Source: Porphyromonadaceae bacterium UBA2720
GTDB taxonomy: Bacteria > Bacteroidota > Bacteroidia > Bacteroidales > Muribaculaceae
Assembly (NCBI GenBank): GCA_002353885.1
Contig: DEKO01000186.1
Coordinates: 2,842-14,846 of the forward strand
Reading direction: 5' to 3'
DNA length: 12,005 nucleotides
The notes under the pieces were generated by a model. That model was not told where the DNA came from. It ran no database searches and was given only the letters and a program-made list of their open reading frames with translations. The translations under genes were made by a program, and so were the position numbers. Below are positions 6,052 through 12,005 of this stretch, piece after piece (position 1 is the stretch's first letter; the number at the start of each line of letters is the position of its first letter).

Positions 6052-7152
6052 TCAGCCGACAGCGTCGCTAGGTCCCCACTGCGCGGTGAGGTCGTTGAGA
6101 TATTGCTGGGCATCGGGGTTGCGCATCTGCTCGATGGCCTTGACCAGAGTGAACTTGTTGCGCCAGCCATTGGCGAATATTTGCTCAAAGTGCTCGACCA
6201 GCAGAGTCTTCTTGCCGCGGTTGTTGTAGATCCATTGCAGCAGTGTCTGCGGGTTGCTGTCGAAGTACTCGGCCAGTACCATCTGGATGTGGTAGCTGGG
6301 ATCGGCGTCATAGTCGCCACGTCCCAACTGCTCATACAGCTCGTTGGCCTTGTCGTTGAGGCGCTCGATGCGGTTGGGGTCGCTGGCGGGCAGTTGCCCC
6401 AGCCGTGCAATGCCGCTCCACCGCTCCACATCGGGGTCAACCTCGCCCTGGCGCTTGACTTCCTTCTCATCGACGAGCGTGATGCGTCCCTGGTCATCGA
6501 CCTCATAGCTGTCGAGCGTCTGCACCAGCCAGTGCACTTTGGTGAAATTGCTGGGCAACGCCTCGTCGCCGGGGGCGCGTTTCCAGTCGGCCACCTTGAC
6601 GGTTTTGTCGATGATGAACTCGGACGGGGAGTTGAATTTAAAGGTGGTGTGAGTAACTTGTGCTGTGCCCTGGGTCATCTCGTCGTTGCACTGCACGGTG
6701 CTGAACTCACGGATGTTGCCCAGCTGCATGAAGTCGGTGAGATTGCCGTCGCGGTCGTAGATGCCCATCAACTCGGCTCCCGAGTCGCCATACTCGACGG
6801 CAAAGATCAGCATGGTGTGCCCTCCGGGCATTGCTTTGGCCGCCTCGATGTCATAGCCGCCCTCGATCTCGACATCATTCATGCTCTTGACCATGGGCAA
6901 CAGCGCGATTATCTGTTCGTCATTGAGCACTGTCGCCTCCCACTGCTGGTCGCTGTCATACTTATCTCCGATTGCTTGCAGCCGGCTCACATCCACACCA
7001 AGTTTCTTGAGGAATCCCAGGTCGGGTTTAACAGGTGCGGCATCGGTTGTTGTCGTCTGCTCGGTTGCATTGCTGTTTGAGTCACTGGCATTGCATGCCA
7101 CAAGCGGCATTGTTGCAATAGCCGCCATCAAAAAAAGTTGTTTCATTCTCAT
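6052..7152 (-). CDS. Putative lipoprotein, first of four tandem paralogues
   Basis: The protein has 366 aa from the ATG at 7152 (MRMKQLFLMAAIATMPLVAC), with lipobox LVAC and Cys20. A Ser/Asn/Thr-rich spacer precedes PDLGFLKKLGVDVSRL (43-58). The central element is IYDRDGNLTDFMQLGN (131-146), followed by QGTAQVTHTTFKF, VHWLVQTLDSY (207-216) and EVKRQGEVDPD. The C-terminal motif is FDSNPQTLLQWIYNNRGKK (297-315), with the ending AQQYLNDLTAQWGPSDAVG. It is the first gene of the leftward block and has its own promoter-like box at 7194-7201. The next gene is the closest relative. There are no catalytic motifs or named domain that I can see. A cell-envelope role follows only from the lipoprotein signal. 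Confidence 0.8.
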   Translation of the reverse strand: MRMKQLFLMAAIATMPLVACNASDSNSNATEQTTTTDAAPVKPDLGFLKKLGVDVSRLQAIGDKYDSDQQWEATVLNDEQIIALLPMVKSMNDVEIEGGYDIEAAKAMPGGHTMLIFAVEYGDSGAELMGIYDRDGNLTDFMQLGNIREFSTVQCNDEMTQGTAQVTHTTFKFNSPSEFIIDKTVKVADWKRAPGDEALPSNFTKVHWLVQTLDSYEVDDQGRITLVDEKEVKRQGEVDPDVERWSGIARLGQLPASDPNRIERLNDKANELYEQLGRGDYDADPSYHIQMVLAEYFDSNPQTLLQWIYNNRGKKTLLVEHFEQIFANGWRNKFTLVKAIEQMRNPDAQQYLNDLTAQWGPSDAVG

Positions 7153-7193
7153 ATTAGTAGTTTTAGTAAATGATTTGACAATCATATCGCCGA

Positions 7194-7201
7194 CAAAAAT
7201 A
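7194..7201 (-). promoter_or_regulatory. -7 box driving the lipoprotein cluster
   Basis: Minus-strand TATTTTTG (plus-strand CAAAAATA, 7194-7201) matches TAnnTTTG exactly, 41 bases before the start at 7152. The nearest TTG on that strand (7225-7227) gives a spacer of 23, slightly long. It lies in the 130-base divergent region shared with the DUF3822 gene. Confidence 0.5.
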
Positions 7202-7255
7202 CTAAAAGTTTTTGATTTTTTGAACAATTGTAGCCAAAAATCCGTCACAAATGCC

Positions 7256-7263
7256 TAACTTTG
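7256..7263 (+). promoter_or_regulatory. -7 box for the DUF3822-rsmD unit
   Basis: TAACTTTG matches TAnnTTTG exactly, 19 bases before the ATG at 7283, implying a very short leader. No clear -33 TTTG sits at the usual 19-21 spacing. Confidence 0.5.
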
Positions 7264-7282
7264 CGCCTGAAAACATAGACGC

Positions 7283-8116
7283 ATGAGCAATCTATCGAAC
7301 CATACAGGCGAAATCAACATCGCGCATCCTGAGTTGTGGACGCTGCATCTGGCGTTGCACAAGCGTGTGTTGCGCTACATGCTGTTCAACCGCGAACAGG
7401 ACAACTCGCTCATTGCCGGTGAGATTCCACTAGACTCATCGGCCGGAAGCTACCTCAAGTCGGTTGAGAATGCAGTATATGACAACTCGGCACTGCTCGA
7501 CGACTATGGAGAGGTTCGGCTACTAGTCGACACGCGTCACTTCGTTTTGCTGCCACCAGACGTGAGCGACGATAGCGAAGCCGACACACTGTTGCGTGCG
7601 CAATATCCCGACATGGATGGCGACACAGCCCTGTGCGAGTTGCCCGTGAGCGGTGTTAAACTGGCATTTGAGTTGCCACCTGAATTGCTGGGGTTCTTGC
7701 AGCGCACGTTCAACATGGCCCCCATCGTTCACCACTTGCAACCGTTGTGCGACTACTATGCCCGCTTCTGCCAGCGCAGCAGTGTGCGGCGCATGTTTCT
7801 CAACTTCCATGACGAGCAGATGGACATGGTAGTGTTCGAACACGACCGTCTTCAACTGGCCAACACCTTCGATGTGCGCACGCACACCGATGCTGCCTTC
7901 ATGGCACTGCACGCCTGGGAGAGCCTGGGCATGGATGTGCACAGCGACGAGTTGCAACTCACTGGCGACAAGTCCATCCGCGACCAAGTGTCAGCCGAGT
8001 TGCGCCGCTACATTAACTATGTGATGCCTGCCATCTTCCCTGCAGCCGCCATGCACCTGAGCCATGACGCCATGCGTGCACCGTTTAACCTCATCACGCT
8101 AGCCCTATGCGAATAA
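7283..8116 (+). CDS. DUF3822 family protein
   Basis: The 277-aa protein has no signal peptide. It shows the features of the DUF3822 family found in Bacteroidetes beside rsmD: an early WTLHLALHKRVLRYMLFN segment (19-36), a central LLVDTRHFVLLPPDV, then a region built like an actin/ASKHA fold (RMFLNFHDEQMDMVVFEHDR, LQLANTF). The family is uncharacterised. Some members are noted to resemble the PilM/actin fold, which I cite from memory. The last 10 bases overlap the start of rsmD in another frame, so the two are co-transcribed and probably translationally coupled. That links it loosely to ribosome maturation, by context only. Confidence 0.75.
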   Translation: MSNLSNHTGEINIAHPELWTLHLALHKRVLRYMLFNREQDNSLIAGEIPLDSSAGSYLKSVENAVYDNSALLDDYGEVRLLVDTRHFVLLPPDVSDDSEADTLLRAQYPDMDGDTALCELPVSGVKLAFELPPELLGFLQRTFNMAPIVHHLQPLCDYYARFCQRSSVRRMFLNFHDEQMDMVVFEHDRLQLANTFDVRTHTDAAFMALHAWESLGMDVHSDELQLTGDKSIRDQVSAELRRYINYVMPAIFPAAAMHLSHDAMRAPFNLITLALCE

Positions 8117-8646
8117 TCCGTGGACAATATGGCCGCCGTCGCTTCGACGTGCCCACTAACATCACCGCTCGCCCCACAACCGACATGGCGCGCGAGAACA
8201 TATTTAACGTACTAGAGAACCTAGTCGACTTCAATGGCTTGACAGCTCTGGACCTGTTTGCCGGCACAGGTGCTGTGACCTTTGAGTTTGCCTCGCGCGG
8301 CTGCTCGCAGGTGGTCTGTGTCGAGAAGGCCAAGACGCAATACGACTTCATCCGTCGCGTCAAGGACCAGTTGAACGCGCAGATGGTGACCCCGATGCGT
8401 GGCGACGTGTTCCGCTTTATCGCCACGTGCCAGCAGCAGTTTGACATCATCTTTGCCGACCCCCCTTATGACCTGCCCGAGTTGGCACAGATACCTGAGT
8501 TGATCATGAACTCAGCAATGGTCAAGCCAGGCACCCTCATCATTGTCGAGCACTCGCGTGCCAACGACTTCACGTCGCTGCCCAACTTCATCCAGCATCG
8601 TGTCTATGGCAAGGTGAACTTTTCCATCTTTTCAATTAAGGGTTGA
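8107..8646 (+). CDS. rsmD: 16S rRNA (guanine(966)-N(2))-methyltransferase RsmD
   Basis: The 179-aa protein is full length for RsmD, which uses S-adenosylmethionine to methylate N2 of G966 in 16S rRNA during 30S assembly. It begins with the family signature MRIIRGQYGRRRF and RPTTDMARENIFN (22-34). SAM-binding motif I is DLFAGTGAV (49-57), the acidic residue of motif II is in VCVEKA (70-75), and the catalytic motif is ADPPYD (117-122). The C-terminal strand IIVEHSRAND is as expected. It overlaps the DUF3822 gene by 10 bases, a usual arrangement in Bacteroidetes. In many relatives coaD follows; here the next gene is an unrelated DUF6935-like protein. Confidence 0.93.
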   Translation: MRIIRGQYGRRRFDVPTNITARPTTDMARENIFNVLENLVDFNGLTALDLFAGTGAVTFEFASRGCSQVVCVEKAKTQYDFIRRVKDQLNAQMVTPMRGDVFRFIATCQQQFDIIFADPPYDLPELAQIPELIMNSAMVKPGTLIIVEHSRANDFTSLPNFIQHRVYGKVNFSIFSIKG

Positions 8647-8704
8647 AAATCGCTATGCCGACAGAATTGATAACAAAAAACCAATAACCGAAAACTATAA
8701 AACT

Positions 8705-9253
8705 ATGGGATTTCTTGACAACTTGATGGGTGGCGGTGCCCCCGCCGGTGGCAACAATGCCTACTCGGTGCCCATCCCCTTCATTCCACAGAACCTGCAA
8801 CAATTGCAGCAGATGCCATTTGCGGCACTGACCAACGAGTTTGAGGTGGCCGCTCTGACCGTGGCCGTGTTGTGCAACTACTGCCAGAACCCTCAAGCCA
8901 CGATTGAGATGCTCAACTACCTGCGAGGTCCGCGTCCGCTGTCGCCCATGGAGATACAGTTCCTGCGCGACCGACTGTCGGGCAAGCCCTGGAAGATGGT
9001 TTCTTATCTCAACGGCACGTCGCCACAGAACAACTACACGCCCGTCACTCCGCTGTCAGTCATGGTGATGACCACTCCCTACACCTACCAGAACCAGGAC
9101 ATGGCCACGCTCTTTATTCCGTCAAGTGGTGCCGACAGTCCTCGCCAGCTAGACCTGCGCCGCAAGCCCAGCACGGGCCAGTGGTTTGTGTGGATGACCG
9201 ACGGTTTGATGCCCGACGTGCGCATTCCCATGAACCAGGATCCATGGGCATGA
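8705..9253 (+). CDS. DUF6935-like soluble protein of unknown function
   Basis: The 182-aa protein has no signal peptide or membrane helix. A Gly-rich start (MGFLDNLMGGGAPAGG) and a Gln-rich stretch (QNLQQLQQ, 29-36) precede a dense set of conserved-looking motifs. These are FEVAALTVAVLCNY (46-59), LRGPRPLSPMEIQFLRDRL (73-91), GKPWKMVSYLNGTSPQNNYT (93-112), SSGADSPRQLDLRRKPSTGQ (140-159) with WF, and a terminal DVRIPMNQDPWA (171-182). From memory these match proteins annotated DUF6935, found in Firmicutes and Bacteroidetes. I know of no assigned function. It starts 58 bases after rsmD with no clear promoter between, so it may be read from the same transcript. Confidence 0.7.
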   Translation: MGFLDNLMGGGAPAGGNNAYSVPIPFIPQNLQQLQQMPFAALTNEFEVAALTVAVLCNYCQNPQATIEMLNYLRGPRPLSPMEIQFLRDRLSGKPWKMVSYLNGTSPQNNYTPVTPLSVMVMTTPYTYQNQDMATLFIPSSGADSPRQLDLRRKPSTGQWFVWMTDGLMPDVRIPMNQDPWA

Positions 9254-9348
9254 TTGAAAATATTTGTAAAAAATTACGAAGTTTTAGTAGCAATCAGTAA
9301 AAATTCATAAAACAAACTTAATCATTTTCAAATTTTCAGTCAATTTGC

Positions 9349-9378
9349 TTGACAATTGCAATTAGACCACTATATTTG
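9349..9378 (+). promoter_or_regulatory. Promoter for the TonB-domain gene, with an AATTGCAAT repeat
   Basis: TATATTTG (9371-9378) matches the TAnnTTTG -7 box and TTG at 9349-9351 lies 19 bases upstream, a proper -33 spacing. The spacer holds the palindrome AATTGCAATT (9354-9363). AATTGCAAT recurs at 9396-9404 over the start codon, 42 bases on. The -33 position also argues against any coding start at 9349. Confidence 0.6.
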
Positions 9379-9402
9379 CAAGCGAAAAACCGAATAATTG
9401 CA

Positions 9403-9846
9403 ATGCTCAAGCATGTGAACATAGTCCTGTTGCTGGCAGCAGTCGCCCTGACTGCTGTGTCGCAAGTACGCCATGTGACTACAGTCAATCCGATGTCGCC
9501 CAACCGCACCGCCTACGATGCGATTGAGGTTTATGAGTTTGACTATGTCGACGTGCAGCCTCAGTTTCCTGGCGGCGAGCACGGATTGATTAATTTCATC
9601 AACCGGACACGCGAATATCCCTATCATGCCTATAAAAATCGTGTCCAAGGTCGCGTGTTGTGCAGCTTTATCATCGGCACCGACGGCAAGGTGTCAAACA
9701 TCAAGGTGATACGCGGCGCACAAGATGAGTCACTCAACCGCGAGGCGATGCGTGTCATCAGCGAGATGCCACGATGGAAGGCCGGCAAGGTGGGTGGACA
9801 GACGGTAGCCGTGCGTTGCGTACTGCCCATTGCATTCCGCCTTTAG
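9403..9846 (+). CDS. Small exported protein with TonB C-terminal domain
   Basis: The 147-aa protein starts at the ATG at 9403, 24 bases after a good -7 box. Residues 1-21 (MLKHVNIVLLLAAVALTAVS) look like a cleavable signal peptide or a single anchor. Residues about 50-147 form a TonB C-terminal domain: QPQFPGGEHGLINFI (52-66), YPYHAYKNRVQGRVLCSFII (72-91), GTDGKVSNIKVIRG (92-105), EAMRVISEMPRWKAGKVGGQ (114-133) and an end in VLPIAFRL. True TonB energisers have a cytoplasmic anchor followed by a long Pro/Lys spacer. This one has only about 28 residues between, too short to span the periplasm. It is therefore more likely a periplasmic accessory or a partner of another TonB system than a full TonB. 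It is transcribed alone, with its own promoter and terminator. Confidence 0.82.
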   Translation: MLKHVNIVLLLAAVALTAVSQVRHVTTVNPMSPNRTAYDAIEVYEFDYVDVQPQFPGGEHGLINFINRTREYPYHAYKNRVQGRVLCSFIIGTDGKVSNIKVIRGAQDESLNREAMRVISEMPRWKAGKVGGQTVAVRCVLPIAFRL

Positions 9847-9876
9847 TCAGCCTCGGCTCTCGTCAAGAAACAAAAA

Positions 9877-9910
9877 GCAAGTCGCATCACATACGATTTG
9901 CCTTTTTTTT
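9877..9910 (+). terminator. Intrinsic terminator after the TonB-domain gene
   Basis: GCAAGTCG (9877-9884) pairs with CGATTTGC (9894-9901) with one G-T pair and a 9-base loop, followed by a run of eight Ts (9903-9910). It begins 30 bases after the stop and separates this gene from porQ. The A run before the stem could serve on the opposite strand, but no gene converges here. Confidence 0.75.
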
Positions 9911-9934
9911 GCGTTAGATTAGTCATAAGAACAA

Positions 9935-10972
9935 ATGATAACACGTGTGAATTATCGCAGAATACATATCATCATGTTGCTTGCACTGGGCTGGACACTG
10001 ATGTGCTGGTCGCAGGACGGGACTAATGCTTATAACTACCTGAGCGTGCCCGTGTCGAGCCACGTTTATGCCGTGGGCGGACACAACATCACCATCATTG
10101 ATGACGACATCAACCTTGTAGAGCAGAACCCAGCACTAATGGGCGGCGAAATCGACAAGCAGGTGGGACTGAACTATATGCGCTACTTGGGTGGCAGCAA
10201 CTTCATGGGCGCCCGCTACGGGCAGGGCGTGGGAGAGCATGGCGCATTTGCAGTGGGCATCCAACACTATGGCTACGGATCGATGGAGGGCTATGACATC
10301 ACGGGCGTGTCGACCGGCCAGTTCAGCGCCAGCGACCTGGCGTTCAACGTTACCTATAGTCACGATATCAACCAGTATCTGCGCGGCGGCATCACGTTGA
10401 AGTTTCTGCACTCGAAGTATGAGGAATTCAGTGCCAATGCCATCGCCGCCGACCTGGGCATCAACTATTACAACCCCGACCACGAGTTCTCGGCATCGAT
10501 TGTAGCCAAACACCTGGGCGGACAAATCAAGAAGTTCAACGAGACCAAAGATCCGCTCCCTTGGGACATTCAACTGGGTGTGAGCAAGACCTTGAGCAGC
10601 CTGCCGCTGCGTCTGTCGCTCACGGCCTATGGACTGACCAAGTGGAAGTCGCCCTACTACACCCCATCGGGCAACAACAACACGCGCAGTGCCCTGACCA
10701 AGAAAGAGTCATTCGGCAGCAATCTGCTGCGTCACCTGGTGTTCGGCGTGGAGGTTTTGCCCAAGGACAATCTGTACCTTGCCATCGGCTACAACTACCG
10801 CACACGCACCGACATGTCGACCTACAACCGCAACTTCCTGTCGGGCTTCTCGGTGGGAGCTGGCCTGCGCGTTAAGGCCTTCGGCTTCGGCATTGCTCTG
10901 GCCCAACCCCACACCGGCGCTACCACCCTGATGTTCAATCTCAACACCACCATAGGTGAGTTGCTGCGTTGA
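9935..10972 (+). CDS. porQ: PorQ, outer-membrane component of the type IX secretion system
   Basis: The 345-aa protein has a signal peptide (hydrophobic MLLALGWTLMCWSQ, residues 14-27) followed by the PorQ/PorV-like opening NAYNYLSVPVSSHVYAVGGH (31-50) and the conserved DDDINLVEQNPALM (56-69). The rest is a series of amphipathic, Gly/aromatic-rich strands (VGIQHYGYGSMEGYD, LRGGITLKFLHSKYEEF, FGVEVLPKDNLYLAIGYNYR), typical of a FadL-like outer-membrane beta barrel. PorQ is part of the attachment complex (PorU, PorV, PorQ, PorZ) that anchors type IX cargo at the cell surface. Its length fits the family. It lies between two terminators and so is probably monocistronic. No clear -7 box was seen in the short gap, and the start could be a few codons later. 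Confidence 0.85.
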   Translation: MITRVNYRRIHIIMLLALGWTLMCWSQDGTNAYNYLSVPVSSHVYAVGGHNITIIDDDINLVEQNPALMGGEIDKQVGLNYMRYLGGSNFMGARYGQGVGEHGAFAVGIQHYGYGSMEGYDITGVSTGQFSASDLAFNVTYSHDINQYLRGGITLKFLHSKYEEFSANAIAADLGINYYNPDHEFSASIVAKHLGGQIKKFNETKDPLPWDIQLGVSKTLSSLPLRLSLTAYGLTKWKSPYYTPSGNNNTRSALTKKESFGSNLLRHLVFGVEVLPKDNLYLAIGYNYRTRTDMSTYNRNFLSGFSVGAGLRVKAFGFGIALAQPHTGATTLMFNLNTTIGELLR

Positions 10973-11000
10973 AGTCATCAACCGATGGCTGAATGGCTAG

Positions 11001-11041
11001 GGATAAGGTTAGCACAATGCCTTATCCTTTTTTGTTTTTTT
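11001..11041 (+). terminator. Strong intrinsic terminator after porQ
   Basis: GGATAAGG (11001-11008) and CCTTATCC (11020-11027) form a perfect 8-bp stem with an 11-base loop. A T-rich run TTTTTTGTTTTTTT (11028-11041) follows. It ends the porQ transcript 28 bases past its stop and insulates gyrB. Confidence 0.88.
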
Positions 11042-11055
11042 AAGGTATGATTTCG

Positions 11056-11085
11056 TTGCCATGTGGCGAAATTGTAGTAATTTTG
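11056..11085 (+). promoter_or_regulatory. gyrB promoter
   Basis: TAATTTTG (11078-11085) matches TAnnTTTG and TTG at 11056-11058 sits 19 bases upstream as a -33 element. It lies between the porQ terminator and the gyrB start at 11135, giving a leader of roughly 40 bases. Confidence 0.65.
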
Positions 11086-11134
11086 TATGCTTTTAGGCGA
11101 GAGCACATTTCTCGTCTCGATACAAACCAGATTT

Positions 11135-12005
11135 ATGGCTGAAGATTATAATATCGAACAAGAAGAAGAACAGTATTCCGCGAGTAATATTCAGGTGCTC
11201 GAAGGGCTAGAGGCCGTTCGCAAGCGCCCATCCATGTACATCGGCGACACGCACGTCAAGGGCTTGCACCATCTTGTGAGCGAGGTGGTGGACAACTCGA
11301 TTGATGAGGCGTTGGCCGGTTTCTGCGACACGATCGATGTAGTCATCACCGAGGACAACAGCATCCGGGTGAGCGACAACGGCCGTGGCATTCCCGTCGA
11401 CGAGCATGAGAAGCTGCACAAGAGCGCACTCGAGGTCGTGATGACCGTGCTGCATGCCGGTGGCAAGTTTGACAAAGGCTCCTACAAGGTTTCTGGCGGC
11501 TTGCACGGTGTGGGCGTGAGCTGCGTCAATGCGCTGAGCGACTATCTGCGCGCCGAGGTTCGCCGCGGCGGCAAGGTCTATATGCAGGAGTACAGCAAGG
11601 GCAAGCCCAAGGCCGAGGTTGCAGTCATCGGCGACTGCAGCGAGGAAGAGCATGGCACAACGGTGCTGTTCCATCCCGATGCCGAGATTTTCCAGACCAC
11701 CGTCTACGAATACAGCATCTTGGCCACGCGACTGCGCGACCTGGCCTATCTGAATGCCGGCGTGAAGCTCACGCTGACCGACCTGCGCAACAAGGACGAG
11801 GAGGGCAACCCGCACAGCGAGACTTTCTACAGCAAGACCGGCCTAGACGAGTTCGTGCGCTATATCGACGCAAGCAAGGAAGCTCTGATTGACGATGTGA
11901 TTCACATCAGCACCAACAAGGGTGACATACCTGTGGAGGTGGCCATGACCTATAACACATCGTTCAACGAGAACATCTACAGTTACGTCAACAATATCAA
12001 CACCA
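11135..12005 (+). CDS. gyrB: DNA gyrase subunit B, N-terminal part (runs off the right edge)
   Basis: The frame is open from the ATG at 11135 to the window end, giving 290 residues of an expected 650 or so. GyrB is the ATPase subunit that powers negative supercoiling by GyrA2B2. The GHKL ATPase domain is intact. It has QVLEGLEAVRKRPSMYIGD (20-38), the catalytic Glu50 and Mg-binding Asn54 in SEVVDNSIDEALAG, DNGRGIP (81-87), TVLHAGGKFDKGSYKVSGGL (104-123) and the lid motif GGLHGVG (121-127). The transducer domain begins at about residue 230. An acidic N-terminal extension of about 18 residues (EDYNIEQEEEQYSASN) is usual for Bacteroidetes. ParE is the main alternative; the opening residues and the DEEGNPHSETFYSKTGLDEF segment fit GyrB better. 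Confidence 0.92.
   Translation, partial: MAEDYNIEQEEEQYSASNIQVLEGLEAVRKRPSMYIGDTHVKGLHHLVSEVVDNSIDEALAGFCDTIDVVITEDNSIRVSDNGRGIPVDEHEKLHKSALEVVMTVLHAGGKFDKGSYKVSGGLHGVGVSCVNALSDYLRAEVRRGGKVYMQEYSKGKPKAEVAVIGDCSEEEHGTTVLFHPDAEIFQTTVYEYSILATRLRDLAYLNAGVKLTLTDLRNKDEEGNPHSETFYSKTGLDEFVRYIDASKEALIDDVIHISTNKGDIPVEVAMTYNTSFNENIYSYVNNINT

Noticed and set aside
6103..7080. Long plus-strand open frame (325 aa) opposite the first lipoprotein gene
   Set aside because: Antisense shadow of the same kind. Similar low-information translations arise opposite the other paralogues (for example 5216-5836).
9349..9402. Upstream extension of the TonB-domain protein to a TTG at 9349
   Set aside because: It would place coding sequence across the -33 and -7 promoter boxes and put 18 unrelated residues before the signal peptide.
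1..12005. CRISPR arrays, tRNAs, transposases or phage genes
   Set aside because: No regularly spaced repeats, no cloverleaf with a CCA-type end, and no integrase or transposase motifs were seen in any frame.

Overview
The window looks like a chromosomal segment of a Bacteroidales bacterium, probably from the Muribaculaceae/Prevotellaceae side of the order. The basis is the gene set (PorQ of the type IX secretion system, the DUF3822-rsmD pair, a TonB C-terminal-domain protein, a DUF6249-like membrane protein beside an ECF sigma factor), the many -7 boxes matching the Bacteroidetes consensus TAnnTTTG, and start codons with little Shine-Dalgarno sequence. It reads mostly as ordinary chromosome with one lineage-specific block. 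No tRNA, rRNA, CRISPR array, transposase or phage gene was found.

Layout. Bases 1-74 hold the start of a leftward gene whose product begins with a signal peptide. A rightward promoter (about 189-220) leads into a broken small secreted-protein gene (284-591): signal peptide and C-terminal tail lie in different frames. Next is a rightward set: a DUF6249-like membrane protein (755-1576), an ECF sigma factor (1638-2165) and a two-helix membrane protein with an RRVLNRLP motif (2353-2658). This is probably a sigma-factor regulatory cassette. Between the last two genes lies an AT-rich 176-bp segment bounded by an 18/19 inverted repeat.

Bases 2669-7152 on the minus strand are filled by four tandem genes for lipoproteins that I read as divergent paralogues (366, 362, 342 and 333 aa in transcription order). 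The first two are closely related and the last is very divergent. I recognise no named family. The last two overlap by ATGA, and hairpins lie in the two wider gaps. A promoter-like box precedes the first gene, so the block may be one transcription unit.

From a divergent promoter region (7153-7282) the rightward genes resume: DUF3822 protein and RsmD (10-bp overlap), a soluble DUF6935-like protein, a small exported TonB C-terminal-domain protein with its own promoter and terminator, PorQ, a strong terminator, and a promoter leading to gyrB, which runs off the right edge. The housekeeping genes (rsmD, gyrB, porQ) are conventional. The least explained parts are the four-lipoprotein family and the inverted-repeat segment after the sigma gene.
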